This document shows, piece after piece, positions 17,865 through 26,569 of a stretch of DNA of 64,000 bases. The stretch spans positions 558,001 through 622,000 of the forward strand of contig JADJZA010000001.1 in the NCBI GenBank assembly GCA_016719385.1, written 5' to 3'. The notes under the pieces are model-generated. The model was not told the DNA's origin. It saw only the letters and a program-made list of their open reading frames with translations, and made no database searches. This stretch comes from Candidatus Microthrix subdominans (GTDB lineage Bacteria > Actinomycetota > Acidimicrobiia > Acidimicrobiales > Microtrichaceae). The translations under genes and the position numbers were made by a program. Numbering within the stretch: position 1 is the stretch's first letter; each line of letters starts with the position of its first letter.

Positions 17865-18899
17865 ATGATCGAGCCGAGCCCACTGAGGGTTCCGCCCGGC
17901 TGGTGGTACGACGTCGACGCGGTCGTCCACGACGGCGACGAGCACACCGAGTCGGTGCTGACCCGACCCGAGGACCTCGAAGAGATTCGTCGGGTGCTGG
18001 CCTCGGCCTTTGACGTGCCCCGCTTCGAGACCCTCGACTACCTGCGCTGGTTCTACACCCAGTGTCCCTTCGGGGAGACCTTCAGCGGCATCGTCCGGCG
18101 CGACGGCCGGGCGATCAGCCACCTGGCCGGTGCGCCCCGGCGGCTGCGAACCGTGGACGGCACCCTCGACATGTGGCTGATCGCCAACGTCGCCTCGGTG
18201 CCCGACGCGCAGCGCGAGGGTGCGTTTCTGCGCATGTGCCTCCAGGCGTGGCTGATGATCGAGGGGTTCGACCAGGCGGGCATCTACGGGGTGATGAACG
18301 ACCAGTCCCGCCAGGCCCTGGAAGCCTTTGGGGTGGTCACCGAGGCCGAACTGCCCACCAAGGTGTTGGGCCCGACGCCGTGGACCAAGGCGCGGTTCAG
18401 CCATCACACGGTGGACCGGGCGCTGCTGGAGAGCGACCGGCTGGGGGAGCTGCTGGCCGACACCGACCTGGCCCCTCGGCGGGGCGTGCGGCTGTGGTGG
18501 CACCTCGACGTGCTGCGCTGGCGGTTGGCCAGCCCGCTGAGCACCTACACCCTGCACGTGGCCGACGACATGGTGGCGGTGTCGACCACCACCACCTGGC
18601 GGGGCGTCAGGGTGGCGGTGCTCATGAAGGTGCTCGTACGGGGCGAGCGGCGCCGGGCCGACGGACTGCGAAAGGCATGGTTTACCCCGGCGATGGTCGG
18701 CGAGGTGTGCGCGCACCACCGCACGCCCTTGGCGCTGTACGTCGGCATGAACTCCGACGTGCGGGTGTTCGGGGCGCTGGTACCCCAGCGCTACCTGCCC
18801 TCGCCGCTGCACCTGTGCTTCAAGGCGGTGCCCCGCCGCATCGGCACCAGCGACCTGCGCTTCGACAGCTTCGAGCTGTTGGACTTCGACGTGCTGTAG
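17865..18899 (+). CDS. GNAT-like protein, envelope-associated paralogue A
   Basis: The 344-residue protein has an acyltransferase-like (GNAT) N-terminal half: EEIRRVLASAF, PRFETLDYLRWFY, then IYGVMNDQSRQALEAFG, where a CoA-binding turn would lie. A C-terminal half of about 150 residues ends in FDSFELLDFDVL. The whole chain aligns with the protein encoded at 25615-26565, including the PRFET block, VLRWRL and the FELLDFD end. Neither contains membrane helices. The partner's operon with a GT-C-like glycosyltransferase suggests that both modify a cell-envelope glycan or lipid, but that is inference. The start is the first in-frame ATG after bL37. Confidence 0.6.
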   Translation: MIEPSPLRVPPGWWYDVDAVVHDGDEHTESVLTRPEDLEEIRRVLASAFDVPRFETLDYLRWFYTQCPFGETFSGIVRRDGRAISHLAGAPRRLRTVDGTLDMWLIANVASVPDAQREGAFLRMCLQAWLMIEGFDQAGIYGVMNDQSRQALEAFGVVTEAELPTKVLGPTPWTKARFSHHTVDRALLESDRLGELLADTDLAPRRGVRLWWHLDVLRWRLASPLSTYTLHVADDMVAVSTTTTWRGVRVAVLMKVLVRGERRRADGLRKAWFTPAMVGEVCAHHRTPLALYVGMNSDVRVFGALVPQRYLPSPLHLCFKAVPRRIGTSDLRFDSFELLDFDVL

Positions 18900-18979
18900 G
18901 CCGTCGTTTGCCGACGGCCAACATGGCCGGTGATCGACCCCGGGGTGCGGTGCCCATGGGACGCCAAAGCGGGCTCCGG

Positions 18980-18985
18980 TAGGCT
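18980..18985 (+). promoter_or_regulatory. -10-like element (TAGGCT) upstream of ychF
   Basis: TAGGCT ends 10 nt before ATG 18996, which would give a leader of only a few bases. Confidence 0.35.
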
Positions 18986-18995
18986 GCCGCCCCTC

Positions 18996-20072
<1,077 letters not shown>

Positions 20073-20076
20073 GCGG

Positions 20077-20487
20077 GTGGCCGGCGTGGCCATCACCGCC
20101 ACCGGAGCACACCTGTTGCTGCGTCGGGCCGGCGGGCCGTGGGGGAGGGCCCGAGGGTTGCTCGCCCTGCCTGGGTTGCTCAACGACGTTGAAGTGCCGA
20201 CGGCATTGTGGTTGGGGCGCACCCCGCAGGTACACACCTTCGGCATGGACGGTCCGATTGCCGTCGTGACCGCTGGGGTCACCCGGCGAGGAGCGCGCCG
20301 AGGCCGGCCCTGCGGGCTGCGGGTGCGGGGCGTCGACGTGTTGAACCCCGGCAAGGTGGGCCGGTGGTCGTGGGCTGCGCCGTGCACGTTGGAGCTTCAC
20401 CCGTTGGCGGCCGACCGCCTCGGGCTGGCCCCAGGGTCGCCGTTGGACATCGAGTGGGGATGCCCCAGCGGATCGGCCGCAGCGTGA
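20077..20487 (+). CDS. DUF192 family protein
   Basis: This short protein (about 136 residues) matches the DUF192 pattern: a PTALWLGRTPQVHTFGM core where most members have VHTFGMRFPID, then a strand region, RVRGVDVLNPGKVG, and the ending LELHPLAADRLGLAPGSPLDIE. The function of DUF192 is unknown; members are single beta-barrel-like domains. GTG 20077 or GTG 20086 are both possible, 4 or 13 nt after the ychF stop, so it is probably co-transcribed. Confidence is moderate because the core is diverged. Confidence 0.6.
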   Translation: MAGVAITATGAHLLLRRAGGPWGRARGLLALPGLLNDVEVPTALWLGRTPQVHTFGMDGPIAVVTAGVTRRGARRGRPCGLRVRGVDVLNPGKVGRWSWAAPCTLELHPLAADRLGLAPGSPLDIEWGCPSGSAAA

Positions 20488-21014
20488 GCCGCCGGTCGGA
20501 GGGTGATCGGGAGCGTCAACGGATGGAGCGGGCGCTGGCGGCGTTGGCCGGATCCGGCCTGGACAGCACCCGCTTCGCCGTGCTCCTCGACCCCGGGGCA
20601 GACCTGGCCGTCCTCGACCGCTCGATGACCGCCGTGCTCGCCGTCAGCCCCGGTGGCCTGGGCGCCGTCCTCGACCGGCTGAACGCGAACACCGGCGCCG
20701 CCTGGGTCGCCGACCCGCACGGCGACCAGCGCCTCGACGCGGGCGCTGCCGTCGAGGTGATGCATGGGTGGCACCTCGGCAGCGTCGCCGAGCTGCGATC
20801 CGACCGGCCTGCCGATGGCGACGAGGCCGGGTGGCTCGTCATCGAGGCCGAGGCCCCCACCGAAGCGACCGACGCTGAGCTGCTCGGCGCCATCGAGGCC
20901 GCCCTGAAGCGCGGGGAATCGCCGTCGCGGACGGCCAAGGCGGTGGCCGCCGACTTCGGGGTGCCCAAGCGCCGGGTGTACGACCTGGTGCTGTCGTTGG
21001 GAGGGGACCGTTAG
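20484..21014 (+). CDS. Free-standing RsmI-type C-terminal HTH domain protein
   Basis: The product is about 176 residues. The first 130 have no recognisable family; the last 40 (ALKRGESPSRTAKAVAADFGVPKRRVYDLVLSLG) closely resemble the helix-turn-helix tail (HTH_49) of RsmI, the 16S rRNA C1402 2'-O-methyltransferase. No methyltransferase domain is present, so this is either a relic or a separate nucleic-acid-binding protein. GTG 20484 overlaps the preceding stop (GTGA); ATG 20460 would also work. Co-direction with ychF, another ribosome-linked gene, is suggestive. Confidence 0.55.
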   Translation: MSRRSEGDRERQRMERALAALAGSGLDSTRFAVLLDPGADLAVLDRSMTAVLAVSPGGLGAVLDRLNANTGAAWVADPHGDQRLDAGAAVEVMHGWHLGSVAELRSDRPADGDEAGWLVIEAEAPTEATDAELLGAIEAALKRGESPSRTAKAVAADFGVPKRRVYDLVLSLGGDR

Positions 21015-21730
21015 GCGTCGGCGGGGGTCGGGCACTGGTCGCCGGCCAAAACAAAGAGTGCCAACAGCTGGGTGAGTTCGCTGCTGTCTTCGCCAAGGAG
21101 CTTGTCGACAGCGGCCTCGGTGAACGTGCCACCGTTGTCGTTGACGGTCTGCTCGACGGTCAGCATCGCATCCTGGGCGGCCCGAAGACGCTGGGCCAGC
21201 GTGCCCTCGGTGGTGGGAGCGGTCTTCGCGGCCAACGCCTGCCATCTGGTGAAGTACTCCGCCAGGTCGTCCTTGGACTGGCTGGGGAGGGAGTTGAGGT
21301 CGGGCAGCGAGGTGAGCGCGACGAGTTGCGTGCACAGGTCGTCGCTGGACTCGGCTGCGTCGAAGCGGTTGCGAACCGTGCTGGCGGAGAGGCGTATCTG
21401 CCAGGGCGCGGTGTTGCTGACGCTCACCGAGCCGGGTGCCACCGTTTCCACGGGAGCTTCGGGGGCGGGGGCCTTGGTATTGGGCACGGCAGCGGTTGTC
21501 GGTGACGCGGCGGCGGTGGTGGTCGATGCTTCGGGAGCCTGCGATGCGTCCGGGGCCGAGGTGGAGGTGGAGGTGGAGGTGGAGGTGGAGGTGGCAGCGC
21601 TCCCGGCCGCTGCGCTCGTGTCGGAGGCCTGCACCTCCGCGTCGTCGTCGCCCCCGAAGACCACCAACGCCCCGACGATCACGATGACCACTGCGACGAC
21701 GGCCGCAATGAGGCGAGCTTCTTTGGACAT
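21011..21730 (-). CDS. Membrane-anchored protein with Ser/Thr-Ala linker, unknown function
   Basis: The 239-residue protein has a short cytosolic start (MSKEARL), one transmembrane helix (about residues 8-25) and an extracellular part. The outer part begins with an acidic patch and a 60-residue Thr/Ser/Ala/Pro linker that includes a TS dipeptide array encoded by six copies of a hexamer. A folded C-terminal region of about 130 residues (SASTVRNRFDAAESSDDLC onward) looks helical and has two cysteines. No family was recognised. It converges with the HTH gene and overlaps its last 4 nt. Confidence 0.6.
   Translation of the reverse strand: MSKEARLIAAVVAVVIVIVGALVVFGGDDDAEVQASDTSAAAGSAATSTSTSTSTSTSAPDASQAPEASTTTAAASPTTAAVPNTKAPAPEAPVETVAPGSVSVSNTAPWQIRLSASTVRNRFDAAESSDDLCTQLVALTSLPDLNSLPSQSKDDLAEYFTRWQALAAKTAPTTEGTLAQRLRAAQDAMLTVEQTVNDNGGTFTEAAVDKLLGEDSSELTQLLALFVLAGDQCPTPADA
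21558..21593. repeat. Hexanucleotide microsatellite (GAGGTG)6
   Basis: Six perfect tandem copies lie inside the linker of the membrane-anchored protein and encode Thr-Ser repeats on the minus strand. Because the unit is 6 nt, changes in copy number would alter linker length without shifting frame. Confidence 0.9.
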
Positions 21731-21801
21731 GGTTCGTGCTCCTAGGGGCGCCTGCGATATGCCGGGGGTTTCGACTCAAACCGGCGAGCGAGGCGCTCAG
21801 G

Positions 21802-23688
21802 TTAGTTGTCGGGTGGGGAGGAGGTCTCCCGGTTGGGGCCGAAGCGATGGGTTGCGGCGATCAGGCCGATCGCTGCGAGTACCGCGATGGTGAGGTCGGC
21901 GCTCAGTCGGTACCGGCTGAGCCCGAACACCACCATGGTCACCAGGGCGACGTTGAGAATCGGCCCGACGAGTGGAGCCAGTGGGCGGCGCCTGCGAAAC
22001 AACACGACCGCGCCGGCGATCGCGAACGGCGTCTGCAACCACAGGCCGATGAAACCGAGCCGGGACGGCAGCCATCCGTGGTCCTCCAGCAGTTGGTCGG
22101 CAGCCATCGTCTCGCTGGTTCGATAGACGCCGGTGATCCTGCCAAGGCGGGCGGCCATGACCGTTGGGAGGCCGTCCACGTGGTCGCGTATGTACTTCAA
22201 GGTTGGTGGCGTCAGCGTGTCGGCGGTGAGGGCCTCGTCGGTCATCAGGAAGTAGAAGTTGAACCGGAACCGAATCTCGTCGCCGGGCTCGACCGGGGTA
22301 TCGGGGTCGATCACAGGTTGGTCGTTCACCCACACTCCGACCCCGGCCGAGCCGTCCGGGAGCATCCCGTAGTTGGCCGTCAACGTCGGCTGGATGTCCT
22401 CGAGGCGCTCAAAGCCGTCGAAGAGCTCGACCGGGGGTGGGTCCTCGGCCAGTCCCACGGCACCCACTTCGGGATCGGTGAGCTGGTCGGTGTAGCCGGG
22501 TTTGCCGACCAGTCGATCGACCACGTCGGCGACGCGAGTGTCGCCTTCGATGGCCGTCGCCGTCTGGGGATTGAACCAACAGGGATACCACAGGCCCTTA
22601 TAGTCCCCGACAAACACCGGGTCGCAGCTTCCGGCGTTCAGCACGTAGCCCACCACCGAACTGGGACCGGGGGAGCCACCTCCGAGTCGGAGCCGATTCC
22701 AGCCGGAGTAGACGCCGACCAGCACCACGGCGGTCATGCCGAAGGCCAGCGCGCTGTGGAGCCGGGTGCGCCAGTCGGGCGAGGCCCGCAGCCACACGAA
22801 CGGCAGCACGAAGACCCCGAGGCCGGCGAGTTCCACCCTGGTCAGGACGACCAGGACGAAGGTAATCGCCAACGTCACCGAGGTGTTTCGGCCCGGCATG
22901 TCCAACGCCCGGTAGCAGGCCAACAGGAACAGCGGCAGGACCACGACGAGCACGGTCTCGTTGTTCAGCATCGAGTCGCCCACCCAGATAGCGGGGTGGA
23001 TTGCCACGATCGCTGCCGTGACGATGCCGACCCGACCACCCCACCCATCGGGGGCGGCGCGCCGACCGACGGCCGCCATCAGCGGCACCGCCATCGAGCC
23101 CAGCAGCACCGAGTAGAACCGGGCTGATGCGACGGTGGTGCCGTCGAGAAGCCTCAGCGCCACAAAGAGGACCGTGCCGATCTCGACGACGATCAACGCT
23201 CGGGTTCGGCCCCAGAAGTGCCTGACCGTCAGCGCAATCACACCGACAAGCAGCACCGAGACGATGGTCTGGCCCAGCCACGGAGAATCGCCCAGCCACC
23301 CCACCAGCGCCAGCCAGGCAACCCCCAACGGCGGCTTGGACGCGGTGGCGACCAGCCGCCCTCCGGAGACGTTGTAGAGCAACGGGTTCATGCCCACCTC
23401 GCCGAGCCGAACGAGGTGCGCCGCTCCGAAGAAGCCGGCTGCATCGCCCTTGAGGGTGTAGCACGACGCCCCGAGCACGCCGATGGACGAGCCGGGCGCG
23501 CAAGTTGGGCGATAACCGAAAACGTCCCAGAGGCGGATCGCCAGCCCGACCGCCCAGATTGCTGCCACCGTTCGCTGCCAGCGCGTCAACGCAGGCGCCT
23601 GGGGGGGTTGCGGCGAACGAGCGACCCCGCCGGAGGAGTGCCCTGGCGTCCCGGCTTGAGTGTCGCCGGCCGCGTCCAATTTGGTCAC
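21802..23688 (-). CDS. Multi-pass GT-C-like membrane protein (glycosyltransferase-like) A
   Basis: The 628-residue protein has about 10-12 hydrophobic segments and a large extracellular loop late in the chain, the layout of GT-C glycosyltransferases (PMT/ArnT-like). An acidic GDAAGFF motif in the first loop after helix 1 is where GT-C enzymes keep a catalytic Asp. The C-terminal loop carries LPDGSAGVGVWVNDQPVIDPD and is followed by GRITGVYR and the last helices. A distant paralogue is encoded divergently at 23759. Such enzymes move sugars from polyprenyl carriers onto wall polymers or proteins; the acceptor here is unknown. GTG 23688 is supported by a TATGAT element 6 nt upstream. Confidence 0.65.
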   Translation of the reverse strand: MTKLDAAGDTQAGTPGHSSGGVARSPQPPQAPALTRWQRTVAAIWAVGLAIRLWDVFGYRPTCAPGSSIGVLGASCYTLKGDAAGFFGAAHLVRLGEVGMNPLLYNVSGGRLVATASKPPLGVAWLALVGWLGDSPWLGQTIVSVLLVGVIALTVRHFWGRTRALIVVEIGTVLFVALRLLDGTTVASARFYSVLLGSMAVPLMAAVGRRAAPDGWGGRVGIVTAAIVAIHPAIWVGDSMLNNETVLVVVLPLFLLACYRALDMPGRNTSVTLAITFVLVVLTRVELAGLGVFVLPFVWLRASPDWRTRLHSALAFGMTAVVLVGVYSGWNRLRLGGGSPGPSSVVGYVLNAGSCDPVFVGDYKGLWYPCWFNPQTATAIEGDTRVADVVDRLVGKPGYTDQLTDPEVGAVGLAEDPPPVELFDGFERLEDIQPTLTANYGMLPDGSAGVGVWVNDQPVIDPDTPVEPGDEIRFRFNFYFLMTDEALTADTLTPPTLKYIRDHVDGLPTVMAARLGRITGVYRTSETMAADQLLEDHGWLPSRLGFIGLWLQTPFAIAGAVVLFRRRRPLAPLVGPILNVALVTMVVFGLSRYRLSADLTIAVLAAIGLIAATHRFGPNRETSSPPDN

Positions 23689-23694
23689 CGAGCG

Positions 23695-23700
23695 ATCATA
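23695..23700 (-). promoter_or_regulatory. -10 element (TATGAT) for GT-C-like gene A
   Basis: TATGAT on the minus strand is followed by CGCTCG and then the GTG start, giving a leaderless arrangement. It is a strong match to the -10 consensus. Confidence 0.6.
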
Positions 23701-23743
23701 GAGTCCGTCGCCCAGACGCCCCGGTCGGATCGATGAGGCTTCC

Positions 23744-23749
23744 TATACT
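23744..23749 (+). promoter_or_regulatory. -10 element (TATACT) for GT-C-like gene B
   Basis: TATACT lies 9 nt before GTG 23759. Together with the opposing TATGAT at 23695-23700 it makes a compact 70-bp divergent promoter. No good -35 hexamer was seen for either. Confidence 0.55.
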
Positions 23750-23758
23750 TCGGTCATC

Positions 23759-25618
23759 GTGACCTCAACCAACGAGGAACTCCTCCAAGCCGAGACGCTC
23801 GACCGTGAGTCGTGCCCGGCCGAGCTGCCGCTCAGCAGCGGATTTCGTCGGGGACTGGCGTGGATCACGGCGGTGGGCTCGGCGATCGTGCTGCTGGACC
23901 TGATGGTGTTTCGGCCGCTGTGTCCGCCGGCGCGGGGCCAGACGGGCTGCTTCTCCATCGGCGGGGACGCGGCGGGCGTCTTCGTCATGGCCCGGCTGAT
24001 GGCCTGGGGCAATGGCCTGGCCAGCCCCATCGCCTACGAACTGGCCGGAGGAATCTCGGCACCGTTCGTCGGCAAACCCCCAGCGGTGGTCACCTACCTG
24101 GCCGGCGTGCTCTGGCTGGGCGAGCGTCCACTGCTGGTTCGTGCGCTGATCTTCCTCGTCGTGGGTGCGTTGGTCGCCTGGTTCATCCGGCACCGGGTGG
24201 CTCAACCGGTGCGACGAGTCGCCGAGGTGGCCGTTCCCATCCTGGTGGTGGTGTCGCTGCTCGCCGGCAATCCCTCGCTGCTGGCGAGGGTTGCCCTGTC
24301 GGCTTTGGCTTTGGGAGCGATCCCGATCGTGGGCCTCCTGGGCCGACGGCTGGTGGACGAGCGCACTGGGTTGGTGGCGGCATTCCTGGCAGCGGTCGTG
24401 CCGGCGGTGTGGGTGAACGCCACCATGATGAACGTCGAGACCCTCTACGTGGTCGCACTGCCGTTGGTGCTGTTGGCCACCCTTCGAGCGGCCGACCGGC
24501 CCGAGCCGCTGCGCTTCGTCCAACTTGGAGGGGCGATGCTTGTGTTGTCGTTCACCCGACTGGAGGGTGTCGCTCTGGCGGCGCTGTTGCTGGCCGGGTT
24601 GGTGATGGCGGCGAGGACCCCGTCGCTCGGCAGGCGGCTGTTGCTGGCCGGGTTGTCGCTGGCCATCGTGGCGGTGCCGCTCGTCGGATGGTCGGCGCTG
24701 AACAACGCCCGGTTCAAGGGGGGCACGGGGGTTTCGATCGGCGGTGGATCGGTGCTGTGGAGCGGGGCGTGCGACAAGGTGACCTACGGGGAGTTCAAGG
24801 GGTTCTGGACCCTGTGCACGCCCGAGACGACGATCTCCGAGCGCATACCGCTGACCGAGGCGGTGGACGATCTGGTGTTGGTGCCCGGGTACGCCGAGGC
24901 GGTGATGGACCCCGACAACCCGGTGCTCAGCCACGCCATGGAACGCCCGGAGCGCACCGCGACCACGCCGGTTGCCAGCGTGGAGCTGGTCCGAGCCGAG
25001 TACGACAAACTCTCCGGGTTCCTGCCCGATGGCTCGCGCGGGGTCGGAATTTGGGTGGACGACAAGCCGGTGGTCGACCCGGACCTGATCTTGGAACCGG
25101 GTCAGCATCTGCTGGTCCACGCCAACCCGGTTTCCGGCTTCAGCGAGGTGGAGCTGGACGCCGGGGCAACCGCCCGCGCGCTGCGCTACTACGGCGAGCG
25201 GATGGACGACCTTCCATTGCTGGGGGCGGCACGGGTCGGGCGGGCCATGGGTGTCTACAGACCGAATCAAACGGCGCAGCTGGAAACGCTGGTCGAGGGA
25301 CGCGAATCGTGGCAGGCGTGGGCTGGCGTGATCAGCTGGTGGGTGATGGCCCCGGTCGCGGTGCTGGGCGCCGTCCAGCTTCGAGGGCGACGACCGATCT
25401 GGCCCTTCGCCGCCGTGACGGTGCTGGTGGTCCTCGTGATTGCGGCTTCGCTGGGCATCCCTCGGTATCGGCTGGGACTGGATGTGGTGGCCTGCGTTCT
25501 GGTCGCCGTGCCGTTGGCCCGCTGGTGGTCGCGGCGTCAACCCACGCTGTCGGTTCTGGGACCCCTACAGGGCGAGGGCACGGACGATGATGCCAACGAG
25601 ACCGTGAGGGACCGATGA
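23759..25618 (+). CDS. Multi-pass GT-C-like membrane protein (glycosyltransferase-like) B
   Basis: The 619-residue protein shares a design with its divergent neighbour: a GDAAGVF motif after the first helix, a Cys-bearing early loop, about 10 hydrophobic segments, and an outer loop with FLPDGSRGVGIWVDDKPVVDPD followed by RVGRAMGVYR. These shared blocks show common ancestry, although most of the chain has diverged. It overlaps the start of the GNAT-like gene (ATGA), so the two proteins are translationally coupled and probably act in the same envelope pathway. GTG 23759 is placed by the TATACT element. Confidence 0.65.
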   Translation: MTSTNEELLQAETLDRESCPAELPLSSGFRRGLAWITAVGSAIVLLDLMVFRPLCPPARGQTGCFSIGGDAAGVFVMARLMAWGNGLASPIAYELAGGISAPFVGKPPAVVTYLAGVLWLGERPLLVRALIFLVVGALVAWFIRHRVAQPVRRVAEVAVPILVVVSLLAGNPSLLARVALSALALGAIPIVGLLGRRLVDERTGLVAAFLAAVVPAVWVNATMMNVETLYVVALPLVLLATLRAADRPEPLRFVQLGGAMLVLSFTRLEGVALAALLLAGLVMAARTPSLGRRLLLAGLSLAIVAVPLVGWSALNNARFKGGTGVSIGGGSVLWSGACDKVTYGEFKGFWTLCTPETTISERIPLTEAVDDLVLVPGYAEAVMDPDNPVLSHAMERPERTATTPVASVELVRAEYDKLSGFLPDGSRGVGIWVDDKPVVDPDLILEPGQHLLVHANPVSGFSEVELDAGATARALRYYGERMDDLPLLGAARVGRAMGVYRPNQTAQLETLVEGRESWQAWAGVISWWVMAPVAVLGAVQLRGRRPIWPFAAVTVLVVLVIAASLGIPRYRLGLDVVACVLVAVPLARWWSRRQPTLSVLGPLQGEGTDDDANETVRDR

Positions 25619-26565
25619 AGGCACGCATCACCATCGATCCGCCGGACGACGCCCTGCTGGGGGAGTTGGCGCCGTTCCTGCACTCCGTGCTGGACGCGCC
25701 GAGGTTCGAGACCACGGCCTACCTGAAGCAGATGTATGGGGCGGCGCCGCAGACGCCCATCTGCGTACAGGCCCGGATCGATGGCGAGATCGTGGCTCAC
25801 CAGGCCTTTCTGTGGCTGCCGATGCGCACCGCCCTGAACAACACGCTGCCTGCGACGTTGTCGGTGAACAGTTCGGCCGCCGCCCGTCTACGCGGGACCG
25901 GGGTGTACGCCGACCTCTCCCTCAAGATGCTCACGTGGGGCTTCGCCGCCGGCTCGCTGGCCTACTACGGCGTGACCAACGAAGCGTCGATGAGGGCCAC
26001 GACACGACTCGGCGGCAAGGTGGTCGCGCAGCTGCCGGTGCGCGCGTTGTTGAGTGCCGGGCGTCCCGACCCAGCGTGGACTCACCGGGCGGTGACGCCC
26101 GAGTTGCTCGGCGGAGGGTTGCCCGAACGTCTGGCCGCCGACGCCGATGTGGCGTCCCGTTTTGGCGTTCGCTACGGGTGGAATGCCGAGCTGTTGCGCT
26201 GGCGCCTTGGCTTTCCCGGCACGGCCCTGACCATCTCGGAACATCCGAGGTTCTGGGTGGTCAGCACGGTCCGCAAGGCAGCGGGCATTCCCGTCGTGGC
26301 CTTGCTGAAGGTGTGGGCGAGGGAGCGATCCGACCGGCCGATCCGGCTAGGCCCGTCGGCCGTGGCCTCGTTGGCCCGGGCGCACCGCACCCCCGCGGTG
26401 ATCCACGTCGGACTCAACGCGGATGTCTCCATGGTGGGAACCCCGCTACCCAAAAGAATTCGGCCCGCTCCGTTGTTTCTGACCTATGTGGCCAACCCCG
26501 AGATCGTGGCCACCGAGGAGATCAACTTCGACACGTTCGAGCTGCTGGACTTCGACGCTCTGTGA
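25615..26565 (+). CDS. GNAT-like protein, envelope-associated paralogue B
   Basis: The 316-residue protein aligns end to end with the protein encoded at 17865-18899. Shared blocks are APRFETTAYLKQMY, YGVTNEASMRATTRLGG, LLRWRL, HRTPAVIHVGLNADV and the terminal FDTFELLDFDAL. The N-terminal half looks like a GNAT acyltransferase; the C-terminal half may be a second, degenerate GNAT-like lobe. ATG 25615 overlaps the stop codon of the GT-C-like gene. An acyl- or aminoacyl-transfer step on a wall polymer is a reasonable guess, not shown by the sequence. It converges on the next gene with 4 bp between stops. Confidence 0.6.
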   Translation: MKARITIDPPDDALLGELAPFLHSVLDAPRFETTAYLKQMYGAAPQTPICVQARIDGEIVAHQAFLWLPMRTALNNTLPATLSVNSSAAARLRGTGVYADLSLKMLTWGFAAGSLAYYGVTNEASMRATTRLGGKVVAQLPVRALLSAGRPDPAWTHRAVTPELLGGGLPERLAADADVASRFGVRYGWNAELLRWRLGFPGTALTISEHPRFWVVSTVRKAAGIPVVALLKVWARERSDRPIRLGPSAVASLARAHRTPAVIHVGLNADVSMVGTPLPKRIRPAPLFLTYVANPEIVATEEINFDTFELLDFDAL

Positions 26566-26569
26566 TCGG

